This document shows positions 9,285-19,421 of a stretch of 64,000 bases of DNA, piece after piece. The position numbers and the translations under genes were made by a program. Below the pieces are notes generated by a model that did no database searches, had not been told where the DNA came from, and saw nothing but the letters and a program-made list of their open reading frames with translations. Position 1 is the first letter of the stretch, and each line of letters opens with the position of its first letter. This DNA comes from Curtobacterium flaccumfaciens (GTDB lineage Bacteria; Actinomycetota; Actinomycetes; Actinomycetales; Microbacteriaceae): the NCBI GenBank assembly GCA_029689965.1, contig CP121450.1:558001-622000 (forward strand). The letters are read 5' to 3'.

Positions 9285-9961
9285 CTGGTACCTCCGTCGT
9301 TCTCGGGGATCACCCGGAACACCATACGGGTACGACCGATCTCGATCGTCGAATCCGGCTCCACGATGGCCTGCTGGAAGCGCTCCCCGTTCAGTTTCGA
9401 CCCGTTCGTCGACCCGAGGTCGTTGGCCTGGGCGTGCTTGCCGTCCCAGATCACCTCGACGTGCTTGCGGCTCGTGCCGGTGTCCGCGACGGTGATGTCC
9501 GCGTCGGTTCCGCGGCCGATGACCGTCCGGCCGCGCTGCAGCTTGTGCCGCTGCGAACCGATGTCGAGCACGGCGACCCAGGCGACGTCGCGCTGCACGG
9601 TCGTCGAGTCGATCTGCAGGATTCCCGTCGAGAGCGTGCCGTCCTGCTGCAGCCGGATCGTGACCGGTCCCGAGAACGAGTAGTTCTGCGCGACGGCGTG
9701 CTGCTGCACCCGCTGCGAGAGCTCGTCGATGAGCGGACGGCCGACGTCGTTCATGCGCGTGAAGTCCGGCGGAGCGAGTCGCACCGTGAACTCGTTCGGT
9801 ACGAGGATGCGCTCGCGGGACACCACCGCAGCCTTGGTGTCGAGTTCGCGGCGGAGTGCGCTCGAGATCTCGACGGGCTGCACGCCGGAGCGGAAGGTCT
9901 TCGCGAACGCGCCGTTCACGGCACGCTCCAGCCCTCGCTCGAAGCTGTCCAACAGGCCCAT
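9281..9961 (-). CDS. fhaA: FHA-domain protein FhaA (DUF3662 plus FHA)
   Basis: First gene of the operon. The N-terminal DUF3662 domain begins MGLLDSFERGLERAVNGAF, followed by an Arg/Gln-rich linker and a C-terminal FHA domain (IGRGTDADI, SRKHVEV, LGSTNGSKLNG). FhaA binds phosphorylated wall-synthesis proteins such as the MviN/MurJ pseudokinase in mycobacteria. The ATG at 9961 is preferred over the longer open frame because GGAGA stands six bases before it and the family starts with this motif. The upstream extension to 10210 would overlap the tRNA gene. Intact. Confidence 0.93.
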   Translation of the reverse strand: MGLLDSFERGLERAVNGAFAKTFRSGVQPVEISSALRRELDTKAAVVSRERILVPNEFTVRLAPPDFTRMNDVGRPLIDELSQRVQQHAVAQNYSFSGPVTIRLQQDGTLSTGILQIDSTTVQRDVAWVAVLDIGSQRHKLQRGRTVIGRGTDADITVADTGTSRKHVEVIWDGKHAQANDLGSTNGSKLNGERFQQAIVEPDSTIEIGRTRMVFRVIPENDGGTR

Positions 9962-9994
9962 GGGTCTCCAGTGTTCTCGGTCGTCGACCCCTGC

Positions 9995-10037
9995 ATGGTA
10001 GTCGGTGGCGTCTGGCAGGTTCTCTGCATGGTAGTGT
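9995..10037. promoter_or_regulatory. Candidate divergent promoter region for tRNA-Leu and the fhaA operon
   Basis: TAGTGT at 10032-10037 ends 10 bases before the tRNA and fits a -10 box (TAnnnT). On the other strand TACCAT (10000-9995) lies 34 bases before the fhaA start and fits the same pattern. The 11-mer TGCATGGTAGT occurs twice (about 9992 and 10025), so the two candidate boxes lie in a repeated sequence. No convincing -35 box was seen, so this is tentative. Confidence 0.3.
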
Positions 10038-10047
10038 TCTGGGGCTG

Positions 10048-10133
10048 GCGCGAGTGGCGGAATTGGTAGACGCGCACGGTTCAGGTCCGTGTGCTGGAAA
10101 CGGCGTGGGGGTTCAAGTCCCCCTCGCGCACCA
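10048..10133 (+). tRNA. tRNA-Leu (anticodon CAG)
   Basis: 86-nt class II tRNA. Acceptor arm GCGCGAG (10048-10054) pairs with CTCGCGC (10123-10129), followed by discriminator A and an encoded CCA. Anticodon stem CACGG/CCGTG encloses loop TTCAGGT, giving anticodon CAG, which reads the CTG codon so frequent in these genes. A long variable arm (TGCTGGAAACGGCG) and T-arm GGGGGTTCAAGTCCCCC confirm tRNA-Leu. Confidence 0.97.
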
Positions 10134-10156
10134 GGCGCAGTGCACATCACGTGCTG

Positions 10157-10193
10157 CACAGAAGGCCCCCGGAGGAATCCGGGGCCTTCTGTG
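10157..10193 (+). terminator. Terminator hairpin after tRNA-Leu
   Basis: CACAGAAGGCCCC (10157-10169) pairs perfectly with GGGGCCTTCTGTG (10181-10193), a 13-bp stem that can extend by GG/CC. It lies 24 nt after the tRNA and 14 nt before the end of the converging minus-strand gene, so it may serve both directions. Confidence 0.75.
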
Positions 10194-10206
10194 TACCTGC
10201 TGGACA

Positions 10207-10619
10207 TCACTGCCTGGAGGCGCGGGTCGGCCCCGCAGCGTCGACTCGCAGGAAGAACGGGCGTGCGCTGGGCAGGAAGAGCAGGACCGTTGCCACCACC
10301 GACAGCACGATGAGCGCCGTTGCGGGCCCGCCTTCCGTGATGCTCAGGACGGCACGCAGGGCGGCGACCGCGACGAGCACGATGCGCGCGACCGCGGAAC
10401 CACGGAGGAGCAGGACGACCGCCGCGGCGACCACCGCCCAGATGACGAGGGACAGCGCGATCGTGAGGACGCCGCCGACGCCGGCTAGGCCGTCGGTGGT
10501 CGCGACCAGGACGGTGGACAGCACCCGGCCACCAGCCACACCGCCCAGAGCACGACGGCGATCGTCACCACCCGTGGGCGACTCGGTCGTGTCCGTCGGA
10601 GGTCGTCCGTCGTGGTCAT
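10207..10619 (-). CDS. Small integral membrane protein, function unknown
   Basis: About 137 residues once one break is repaired. It starts MTTTDDLRRTRPSRPR, then has about four hydrophobic helices (VVTIAVVLWAVWLVAG, a VLTIALSLVIWAVV segment, VARIVLVAVAALRAVL, ALIVLSVVATVLLFL) and a short basic tail. A G/C base is missing near 10528, where VWLVAG must pass to the frame reading GRVLSTVLVATTDG. The ATG at 10619 has a GGAG-like site ten bases upstream. No domain recognised. It lies 64 bp downstream of the Fic gene on the same strand and may be co-transcribed with it. Confidence 0.65.
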
Positions 10620-10683
10620 CGTGTCCCCATCTCCGCCGCTCCCTGTGCAACGTGCCGAGCGTACCGACCTCGCGTGCGCCGGT

Positions 10684-11877
10684 TCAGTACGCCGGGGGCT
10701 GTCGTCGACCGCTGCGTGCGGCGAACGCATCGAGCGCATCGACCATCTCGAGGTTCACCCAGATGCGGTTCCGCCGCTTCGAGTTGCCCGGCCGGAGGAT
10801 GCCGAGCTCGACCAGCTGTGCGAACGCGTTGGCGATGACCGGAGCGCTCGCGCCCGTCTCCGTGGTGACGAGCCGGGTGTTCAGCACGGGGTGCTCGATC
10901 GAGAGTCGCGTGATCTTCCGGGCCGTGGCATCGGCGCGGAGTCCACGCATCCGGTCGTCCCAGGAGGTCTGGAGTGAGCGGATCTCCCCGGCGAGCCGTT
11001 CGGCGTTCCCGAGTCCGGACAGCGCTGCCTGGGCGAACACGTCGACGATGGCGTCGACGTTCCCCCGCGGTACGCGTCGAGCGCGCCGAAGTACCCGTCG
11101 AGGTCAGTCAGGATCCCGCTGCTGACCGGGATCGTCACGTGGCGGAGGAGACCCCCACGGCGGAGGATCGCCTGGACGAGAGCGCGCCCCGTCCGCCCGT
11201 TGCCGTCAGGGAACGGGTGAATGGTCTCGAACTGCGCGTGCGCGACGGCGGCCTGGACGAGGAGCGGAAGGTCCGTGCGCCGCACGAAGGTCACGAGGTC
11301 GTCCATGCCGTCATGGACGCGCTCGTGGTGTGGGGGAACGAACGCCGCGAGGTGGGGAGCCGTCCGCCGATCCAGACCTGCTCCTGGCGGTACCGTCCGA
11401 CGAGTCCGGCGTGACGTCGTCGAGGAGTTCGCGGTGCATCGCGATGATCGTGTCGTTGCCGATGTCGTCGGCCAGTGCGACGGCGGCCTGCATCGCTCGG
11501 ATGTTCCGGACGATCTGCGGGGCGTTCCCGTTGATCCGTCCGTCGATCTCGGCCTCGGAGATCGCCCGCGCGCCCGCTGTCAGGTGTTCGATCTCCGAGC
11601 TCGAAGCCGACTCGGTGCGCAGGAGCACGCCGGCGAACGGTGCTGGGAAGTCCTCGTACTCGGCATCGAACCGGGTGATGGCCCGGGCCGCGTCGTCGGC
11701 ATCCGCCAACGTCTGCGCAGACAAGTCGAACGTCATTGCCGTGATCGTCGACGGCAGGGATGCTCGGTAGGGACGGGCGCGGAGTTCTGCGTCTCGCCGC
11801 GTGAGGAGATCGGGATTGTCGAGACGTGGGAGGACGCGGTCTTCCCACCCGACGCTCGTGAAGGGTCCTTCGCCCAC
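10684..11877 (-). CDS. Fic-family protein (probable AMP transferase)
   Basis: Fic domain with the complete catalytic motif HPFPDGNGRTGR; the His and the Asp/Asn/Arg set are those of active AMPylators. An N-terminal DUF4172-like region has ESASSSEIEHL, resembling the inhibitory helix motif (S/T)xxxE(G/N) that blocks ATP binding in self-inhibited Fic proteins. The C-terminal part (TETGASAPVIANAFAQL) looks like a winged helix-turn-helix. Start is GTG 11877 with GGAGG upstream. At least three bases in G/C runs are missing (near 11385, 11360 and 11065), splitting it into three frames. The mixed Fic-HTH layout is common among bacterial Fic proteins of unknown target. Whether it acts as toxin, regulator or housekeeping enzyme is not shown. 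Confidence 0.82.
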
Positions 11878-11905
11878 GATCCGACCCTCCTGTCGCGCCT
11901 TGTTG

Positions 11906-11924
11906 AGGTTTACAGGTTAAACCT
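11906..11924. promoter_or_regulatory. AT-rich palindromic operator upstream of the Fic gene
   Basis: Perfect inverted repeat AGGTTTA-CAGGT-TAAACCT (7-bp arms, 5-bp spacer) 28 bp before the Fic start codon, followed by CTAATTAA. It is a local AT island in GC-rich DNA, as expected of a promoter with an overlapping operator. The Fic protein carries a likely winged helix, so autoregulation is an obvious but untested idea. Confidence 0.55.
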
Positions 11925-12118
11925 AATTAAGGGGACATGGAAGTCAGGGATGTGCGATCCCGTGGTGCTGGAGGGACTCAGCGTCGAGACCCAGGGCGCG
12001 AGCGCTCGTCGTCCGCACGAGCCCCCTCGCGCGTCCCTGCAGCTCCCAGCAGCGGCGTGACGGGCGTACCCGGGCAGGTCCGTCGTCCCCGGCGGGCGTT
12101 AGCCTGAGGCCGTGGACG

Positions 12119-12795
12119 ATGCGCGGAGGACGGACCCCGGCCCGGGACGACGGTGCCGACGATCGCGGCCGGACCGGCCTCGACGCCGTCGGCCGGAACC
12201 TCGACCGGAACCCGGACGTCGTCGTCCGGGACGTCGAGGTGGTCTCGAACGGGTGGCACGTGCTGCGCCGGACGACCCTCGACGTCCGCCGGCGTGACGG
12301 CCGCTGGGACCGACAGCAGCGGGAGACCTACGACCGCGGCAACGGCGCGGCGGTCCTGCCGTACGACGCCGAGCGCGGCACCGTGCTGCTCACCCGGCAG
12401 TTCCGCTGGCCGGCCTACGTGAACGGTCACCCGGACGGGATGCTCGTCGAGGCGGCTGCGGGGCTCCTCGACGAGGACGACCCCGAGACCGCCGTGCGCC
12501 GGGAGGCCGCCGAGGAGCTCGGCATCCGGCTCGGGGACGTGCGGCTGGTCCACGACGCGTTCATGAGCCCCGGCTCGGTCACGGAGCGGGTGCACTGCTA
12601 CGTCGGCGCGTACCGACCGGCGGACCGCGTCGACGGGGGCGGGGGATCGAGGACGAGGGTGAGGACATCGAGGTCCTGGAACTCCCGCTCGTCGAGGCGC
12701 TCGCGATGGTGGACGACGGTCGCATCGCCGACGGCAAGACGATCATGCTGCTGCAGTGGGTGGCACTGCACCCGGAGTCAGAACGTGAGGGCTGA
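12119..12795 (+). CDS. NUDIX hydrolase, GDP-mannose pyrophosphatase (NudK)-like
   Basis: Hydrolyses a nucleoside diphosphate linked to another group. The NUDIX box is nearly canonical ([12 protein letters not shown] then REAAEELGI, with the metal-binding Glu residues). [16 protein letters not shown] downstream is typical of the NudK/ADP-sugar pyrophosphatase branch. A G is missing in a G-run near 12645; past it the protein continues [14 protein letters not shown] to [13 protein letters not shown] and stops at 12795, overlapping the tail of the converging TetR gene. ATG 12119 is in frame with the main body; GTG 12112 would need a further shift. The substrate cannot be told from sequence. Confidence 0.83.
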
Positions 12796-13395
12796 GGCGT
12801 CGAGGCCGACGGCGCGGGCGATCGTCGTCCGCACGAGCCCCTCGCGGGTGGGGCGGTCGAGGTAGTCGACGAGGGCGTACCCGTTCGTGGCGTCCACGAG
12901 CGCGAAGAGCAGCCGGCCGACCGCGTCCGGGTCGTCGGTCTGCATGACCCCGGCGCCGACCCCGGCGCGGACCACCTCGGTCGCCAGTGCCTGCCAGTCG
13001 TCCATGACCTCGCGGGCAGCCGACGCCAAAACCGGGTTCGTCCGCCCGATGCTCCAGGCGTCCGCCCACAGGGTCGCGACGTCGTCCCGGGCCGGGTCGG
13101 CGATGCAGGCGAGGAGTGTGCGGAGCCGCGCCACCGGGTCGGCCTCGGCGGTGACGAGGGTCCGGACCTCGGCGACCTCACCGGCCGCCACGGTGCGGAA
13201 CGTCTCCCCGACGAGCTCGGCGGTGCTCGGGCGGTAGTGGGCGACGAGCGAGGGGGCGACACCGATCGACGCCCCGACGCCGCGCAGGGTCACGGCGGCG
13301 AGGCCCTCGGCGCGGGCGACGGCGATCGCGGCGGCCGCGATCTGCGCTTCCCGTCTGGCCGGGCTGAGGCGCCGGCGGGCCGGTGTCGTCGGCAC
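12778..13395 (-). CDS. TetR-family transcriptional regulator
   Basis: About 205 residues. N-terminal helix-turn-helix ([28 protein letters not shown] with HYRPSTAEL at its end) and an all-helical ligand domain similar to BetI-like regulators (TetR_C_6). GTG 13395 ([12 protein letters not shown]) is preferred; the open frame extends upstream to 13464 but overlaps the PucR gene. Intact. It sits between NUDIX and PucR genes and its targets are unknown; possibly the neighbouring amine-catabolism genes. Confidence 0.8.
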   Translation of the reverse strand: MPTTPARRRLSPARREAQIAAAAIAVARAEGLAAVTLRGVGASIGVAPSLVAHYRPSTAELVGETFRTVAAGEVAEVRTLVTAEADPVARLRTLLACIADPARDDVATLWADAWSIGRTNPVLASAAREVMDDWQALATEVVRAGVGAGVMQTDDPDAVGRLLFALVDATNGYALVDYLDRPTREGLVRTTIARAVGLDASALTF

Positions 13396-13433
13396 GGTCC
13401 CAGCGTAGGCGCGCACCGGGTGCGCTCGAGGCG

Positions 13434-14968
13434 TCACGCGCCTTCGACCACGAAGGCCGCCCACAGGTCCGCCCGGGTCGCGAAGACGGAGAGGTCCCGC
13501 TCGAGCAGTCGGCCGGCGTGCTCGATCCGGGCGCGGGCGGTGTGCCGGTGGACACCGAGTTCCTGCGCGGTGCGGTCGTACTCGCAGTTCTGCTCGAGCC
13601 AGGTCCGGACGGTGCGCGTGAGGTCGGTGCCCGCCGAGCGGTCGTGGTCGAGCAGCGGAGCGAGCACGGCCCGGGCCACGGCGCGGGCGTCGACGTCCAC
13701 CTGGGCGAGGTGCGCGAGGACGCCGTCCCGGCGAGGTCGCCGAACTCGGTGATCCCCGGGCGTCCTTCGCGACGACGGTCGAGTGCCTGGACGGCTTCCG
13801 TCCGTGCGCGACCGAAGTAGGGGTACGACGCGCCGTCGGAGAGCCCCGCGTGCAGGTCGTACCGGGCGACGAGTTCCTCGACGACCGCGGTGTCGTCCGC
13901 GCCCACGCAGAGGAAAAGCTCGTCGTCCACGGCGAAGAACAGTCGACCGGGCCGGTCCTGGACCCAGAGTTCGAGCAGGTCCACCACCGTGTCGAGGTCC
14001 TGGTCGGCGACGTCGAGTGCGGCGATCCGGACCGGTTCGGTGGGGAGTGGTCCCCAGACCTCCCGCGAGGTGGTGTCCACGACGGCGGGGTCGCCGACCG
14101 ACAGCATCGTCAGCAGGCCGGTGCGGAGCAGGCCACGGGCCCGCGCCAACTCGCGGTTCTGCTGCAGCGCGAGACCCGCGAGGGCGATGACCGCGGTCAC
14201 GACCTCCCGGCCGGCGCGATCGAGCGCGCCGCCGTTCGCGATGGCCAGCACACCGCTGAGGTGGCCGCCGCTACCGAGGGTCTGCAGCGTGAACCCGGTG
14301 TGGTGCTCGGTCGTCACCGGCAGGCTCGCCCGCTGCCCGGCGCGGAGGAGTCGGAGCGACTCGGACCGGAGCAGGTCCAGGTCGGCCGCCGGGACGCCGT
14401 CTTCGGGGTACCCGCGGTCCAGACGACCGGAGACGTCGAACAGCCCGACCCAACCGTCCAGCTGCCGGGAGAGCTCCGCGATGGTGGCGCCGAGGCCGTC
14501 CGGTCGCATCGCGGCGAGCGAGATGGCCCGCTGTGCGGCGAGGGCCCAGGCGTTCCGAGCGTTGGCCTCGCGGGCGACGGCGTCCGCGTTCGCCTGGGCG
14601 ACGGCGATGAACGAGGTCTCGTACGGCACCTCGAACAACGGCAACCCGGAGGCCTCGCACGCGGCGACGAGCTGCGCGGGGGTGCCGGCACGCACCACCT
14701 CGGTGCCGAACCCGAGGGCGACGACGCCACGCTCCCGCAGCCGTCGGACGTAGGAGGCGGCGAACGACTCGGTCACGTCGGACTCCGCACCGAACTGCCG
14801 CCCGGTGGTCAAGAGTCCCTGTCCGCCGGCGAGGAACGGCGTCGGGTCGTCGAGGTCGGAGCTGTGCAGCCACGACAGGGGCGCGTCGAGCGCCTCGGCC
14901 TCGGCGCCGGTGAGCAGCCGGAGGCGCAGGTCGGCGCGGTGGAGCAGGGATCGCAGCGTCGCGGGCAT
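13434..14968 (-). CDS. PucR-family transcriptional regulator, divergent from gabT
   Basis: N-terminal PucR sensory domain (SWLHSSDLDDPTPFLAGGQ, LLTTG), a central GGDEF-like/GAF-like linker and a C-terminal helix-turn-helix (CEYDRTAQELGVHRHTARAR) of the PucR type. A G is missing in a run near 13725, moving the DNA-binding end into another frame. The ATG at 14968 lies 92 bp from the gabT start on the opposite strand. PucR relatives activate purine, proline or GABA catabolic genes in response to the substrate, so this is the likely regulator of gabT-gabD-puo. Confidence 0.87.
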
Positions 14969-15060
14969 GGGAGCACCTTATCCATCGAGTCGACCCGGAC
15001 CACCCCCGGTGTACACGGCGGACAGCGGGTCCCGCCGCGCGACGCTCCTACCATCGCCGC

Positions 15061-16421
15061 ATGACCTCCACCGCTGCACCCTCGATCAGCGCCGCCCCCG
15101 GTGGCCCCTCGCTGCCCCAGGAACGCCGGCTCGTCACCGAGGTGCCCGGCCCGCGCTCGCAGGAGCTGTTCGCGCGGAAGTCCGCGGCCGTCGCGGCCGG
15201 GGTCGGCGTCGCCGTGCCGATCGCCGTCGTCGCCGCGGGCGGTGGCGTGGTCGTCGACGCGGACGGCAACTCGCTCATCGACCTCGGTTCCGGCATCGCC
15301 GTGACGAGCGTCGGCAACGCGCACCCCGGGGTCGTCGCCGCCGTGCAGGAGCAGGTCGCCGCGTTCACCCACACGTGCTTCACGATCACCGCGTACGACG
15401 GGTACGTCGCCGTCGCCGAGGCACTCAACCGCCTGACCCCCGGCGACCACGAGAAGCGGACCGCCCTGTTCAACTCCGGCGCCGAGGCCGTCGAGAACGC
15501 GGTGAAGATCGCCGGAAGCACACCGGTCGGCAGGCCGTCGTGGTGTTCGACCACGCGTACCACGGCCGCACGAACCTCACGATGGCGCTCACCGCGAAGA
15601 ACCAGCCCTACAAGAACGGCTTCGGTCCCTTCGCCCCCGAGGTCTACCGCGTCCCGATGTCGTACCCGTTCCGCGACGGGCTCACCGGCGCCGAGGCGGC
15701 GAAGCGCGCGATCAGCCAGATCGAGAAGCAGGTCGGCGCGGAGAACACCGCCGCGGTGCTCATCGAGCCGATCCAGGGCGAGGGCGGCTTCGTCGTCCCG
15801 GCACCGGGGTTCCTCACCGCCCTGTCGGAGTGGACCACGGCGAACGACGTCGTGTTCATCGCCGACGAGGTGCAGACCGGCTTCGCCCGCACCGGGGCGA
15901 TGTTCGCCAGCGAGCACGAGGGGATCGTCCCAGACGTCGTGACCACCGCGAAGGGGATGGCCGGGGGTCTGCCGCTCTCCGCGGTCACCGGCCGCGCCGA
16001 GATCATGGACTCCGCCCACGTCGGCGGCCTCGGCGGGACGTACGGCGGCAACCCGGTGGCCTGCGCCGCCGCGCTCGCCGCCATCGACGCGTTCGAGCAC
16101 GACGGACTCGTCGAGCGAGCGGAGGCGATCGGCACGCTCCTGCTCGACCGACTCCGCACCGCCCAGGCGTCCGACCCCCGGATCGGCGACGTCCGCGGGC
16201 GCGGCGCGATGGTCGCGATCGAACTCGTCGACCCCACCACCGGCGACCCGGACCCCGGACTCACCGGCGCGGTCGTGCGGTACGCGTACGAGCACGGCGT
16301 CATCGCACTGACCGCCGGCACCTACGGCAACGTCGTGCGCTTCCTGCCCCCGCTCGCGATCGACGACGCGCTGCTCGGTGAGGGCCTCGACGTCGTCCTG
16401 GAAGGACTGGCAACCGCATGA
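15061..16421 (+). CDS. gabT: 4-aminobutyrate aminotransferase
   Basis: PLP-dependent class III aminotransferase converting GABA and 2-oxoglutarate to succinate semialdehyde and glutamate. Landmarks: LFNSGAEAVENAVK, DHAYHGRTNLTMALT, EPIQGEGGF, ADEVQTGF, and the PLP lysine in VTTAKGMAGG. One C is missing near 15520 in KIARKHTGR, which splits the N-terminal 155 residues from the rest. Length (about 450) and N-terminal lead-in fit GabT. It overlaps gabD by 4 bp (ATGA). First gene of a plus-strand operon opposite PucR. Confidence 0.93.
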
Positions 16422-17973
16422 CGACCACGGCACCCACGACCACGGCGACCGCCACCGCGTGGCCCGCCGTCCCCGACGCGACCGGACCAGCCGCCGAACA
16501 GGCCGTGCTCGACCGGGTCCCCACGGGCCTCCTGGTCGACGGCGGCTGGCAGCAGGCGGCCGACGGCGCGACGTTCCCCGTCGTCGACCCGTCCACCGGT
16601 GAGACGCTCCTGTGGATCGCCGACGCCACCCCGGACGACGGACGACGGGCGCTCGACGCCGCGTACGCGGCGAAGGACGGGTGGGCGACCACCCCGCCAC
16701 GCCAGCGCGCCGAGGTGCTCCGCCGGGCGTTCGACCTGCTGCAGGAACGTCGCGAGGAGTTCGCGCTGCTGATGACGCTCGAGATGGGCAAGCCGCTCGC
16801 CGAGGCTCGCGGCGAGGTGGCGTACGGCGGCGAGTTCCTCCGCTGGTTCTCCGAGGAAGCGGTCCGCATCGGTGGGTCCTACGGCACCAACCCCGAGGGC
16901 ACCGGCCGGGCGATCGTCACGCACAAGCCCGTCGGTCCGGCGTTCCTCATCACGCCGTGGAACTTTCCCCTCGCGATGGCCACGCGCAAGATCGCGCCGG
17001 CGCTCGCCGCCGGGTGCACCGTCGTCGTGAAGCCGGCCGAGCTCACCCCGCTCACCACCCTGCTCTTCGCCGATCTGCTGCTCGAGGCCGGTGTGCCGGC
17101 GGGTGTCGTCAACGTCGTGCCGACCACGCACGCGGCCGCGCTGTCCGAGCCGCTGGTCGCCGACCCGCGCCTGCGGAAGCTGTCCTTCACCGGGTCCACG
17201 CCGGTCGGCCGGACGCTCCTGACGCAGGCCGCGCAGACGGTGCTGCGGACGAGCATGGAGCTCGGCGGCAACGCCCCGTTCCTGGTGTTCGAGGACGCCG
17301 ACCTCGACCTCGCGGTGGACGCAGCCCTCGCCGCGAAGTTCCGCAACACCGGGCAGGCGTGCACCGCCGCGAACCGGTTCCTCGTGCACGAGGACGTCGC
17401 CGAGGAGTTCGCCCGTCGGGTCACCGAGCGCGTCGAGGCGATGGCCGTCGGTCGCGGCACCGAGGACGGCGTCACCATCGGCCCGCTCATCGACCAGCGC
17501 GCGGTGGACAAGGCGCACCGCCTGGTCACCGACGCCGTGGAGCGCGGTGCCGTCCTGCGCACCGGCGGGCACCCCGTGGAGGGCCCGGGCACGTTCTACG
17601 CCCCGACCGTCCTGACCGACGTGCAGCCCGGCAGCGAGCTGCTCCGCGACGAGATCTTCGGGCCCGTCCTGGCCATCCGGACGTTCCGCACCGAGGACGA
17701 GGCGGTGACGGCGGCGAACGACACGGAGTACGGTCTCGTCGGCTACGCCTGCACGTCCGATGCGGCTCGTGGGCAGCGGCTCATGGAGCGGCTCGAGACG
17801 GGCATGCTGGGACTCAACACCGGCGTCGTGTCGAACGCCTCCGCCCCGTTCGGCGGGGTGAAGCAGTCCGGCCTCGGTCGGGAGGGCGGCGGTGAGGGCA
17901 TCGCCGAGTACCTCGAGACCATGTACACACTGACGCCCGACCCGTTCGGCGCACGAAGGGAACGCAGCGATGA
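16418..17973 (+). CDS. gabD: NAD(P)-dependent succinate-semialdehyde dehydrogenase
   Basis: Oxidises succinate semialdehyde to succinate, finishing GABA breakdown. Catalytic Cys in NTGQACTAANR, general-base Glu in SMELGGNAP, cofactor-binding PWNFPLAM and FTGSTPVGR, C-terminal GGVKQSGLGREGG. The frame as read has no stop at the expected end and runs on into the next gene. One missing base after DPFGA would place a TGA at 17971-17973, overlapping the ATG of the oxidase gene exactly as the other genes in this operon do, so that end is given. The last few residues are uncertain. Confidence 0.9.
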
Positions 17974-19341
17974 CCATCGAGAAGGACGTCGTCGTCATCG
18001 GCGCCGGCGTGACCGGGCTCACCGCCGCGAACCGCCTCGTCGCCGAGGGCAGGACCGTCGCCGTGCTCGAGGCCCGCGACCGCGTCGGCGGCCGCACGTG
18101 GACGAACGACATCGAGGGCGTCACGCTCGAGATCGGCGGCCAGTGGGTCTCCCCGGACCAGACCGCGCTGCTCGAGACCCTCGACGAGCTCGGCCTCGAG
18201 ACGTACGACCGCTACCGCGAGGGCTCCAGCGTCTACGTCGACGAGCACGGCACCCGCACCGAGTACACCGGCGACATCTTCCCGCTGCCCTCGGCCACCG
18301 CCGCCGAGATCGAACGGCTCGTCGCCGTCGTCGACGAGTACGTGGCGACGGTCGACCCGGCCCGCCCCTGGGAGGCGCCCGGTGCCGCGGCCCTCGACGA
18401 GACCTCCTTCCGCGCCTGGCTGCACACGCTCAGTGACGACCGGGTCGCCACCGACAACGTGGAGCTGTTCATCGCCGGCGCGATGCTCACGAAGCCCGCG
18501 CACGCGTTCTCCGCACTGCAGGCGCTGCTCATGGCCGCGTCCGCCGGCAGTTTCACGAACCTCGTCGACGCCGACTTCATCCTGGACAAGCGCGTCGTCG
18601 GCGGGATGCAGCAGGTCTCCGAGCGCCTGGCGGAGCGCCTCGGCGCCGACGTGCACCTGGACGCACCGGTGCGCACCCTGCGCTGGGACGACGACGGCGT
18701 CGTCGCGATCGCCGACGGCGGCATCGAGGTCCGCGCACGGCAGGCGCTCGTCGCCGTGCCGCCGCCCCTCTACTCGCGCATCTCCTACGAGCCGCCGCTG
18801 CCGCGACGCCAGCACCAGCTGCACCAGCACCTGTCGATGGGCTTCGTCATCAAGGTGCACGCCGTCTACGACCGACCGTTCTGGCGCGGAGCCGGACTGT
18901 CCGGCACCGCGTTCAGTCCCTACGAGCTCGTCCACGAGGCGTACGACAACACGTCCCACGGCTCGGAGCAGGGCACGCTCGTCGGGTTCGTCTCGGACGT
19001 GCACGCCGACGACGTCTTCGCGCTGAGCGCGGAGGAACGCAAGGGCCGGGTGCTCGCGTCGCTCGCGCACTACTACGGTGACGAAGCGCTCCGGCCGGTC
19101 GTCTACTACGAGAGCGACTGGGGCACCGAGGAGTGGACCCGCGGCGCGTACGCCGCGAAGCTTCGACCTCGGCGGTCTCGTCCGGTACGGCGCAGACCAG
19201 CGCGCGGCCGTCGGCCCGATCCGGTTCGCGTCGAGCGACCTCGCCGGACACGGGTACCAGCACGTGGACGGGGCGGTCCGGATGGGCCGCGAAGCGGCCG
19301 CGGAGATCCTCGCCTCGCTCCCACTGCCGGCGGTGCGGTAG
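17970..19341 (+). CDS. puo: Putrescine oxidase (flavin monoamine oxidase family)
   Basis: FAD enzyme oxidising putrescine to 4-aminobutanal, ammonia and hydrogen peroxide. Rossmann motif VVVIGAGVTGLTAANRL, ARDRVGGRTWT, the substrate-channel stretch GGMQQVSERLAERL, and the C-terminal FAD signature in DGAVRMGREAA. Near 19160 AAGCTC reads AAGCTTC; the last 60 residues (DLGGLVRYGADQRAAVGPI) continue in the next frame to the stop at 19341. Position directly after gabT-gabD and similarity of the C-terminus to actinobacterial Puo support putrescine as substrate. Tyramine or another amine is possible. Confidence 0.85.
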
Positions 19342-19363
19342 ACCCACACCGAGCCGACCTGGA

Positions 19364-19402
19364 GAGACGGTGCCGGCTGGTGCCGCGCCTCCAGGCCGTC
19401 TC
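19364..19402. terminator. Hairpin between convergent puo and tetR genes
   Basis: GAGACGG (19364-19370) can pair with CCGTCTC (19396-19402) around a GC-rich inner part that also folds. It occupies the 80-bp gap between two converging stops. It contains the motif CCGCGCCTCCAG, which recurs elsewhere in the window. Confidence 0.4.
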
Positions 19403-19421
19403 CGAGCCGTCGCGTTCGCGA

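Noticed and set aside
12112..12297. GTG at 12112 as the start of the NUDIX gene
   Set aside because: It is out of frame with the NUDIX body and its own frame gives Arg/Pro-rich sequence; ATG 12119 is in frame.
16418..18436. A 672-residue gabD fused through into the oxidase gene
   Set aside because: After DPFGA the translation turns into Arg/His-rich nonsense that overlaps the clear Rossmann motif of the oxidase in another frame; one missing base explains it.
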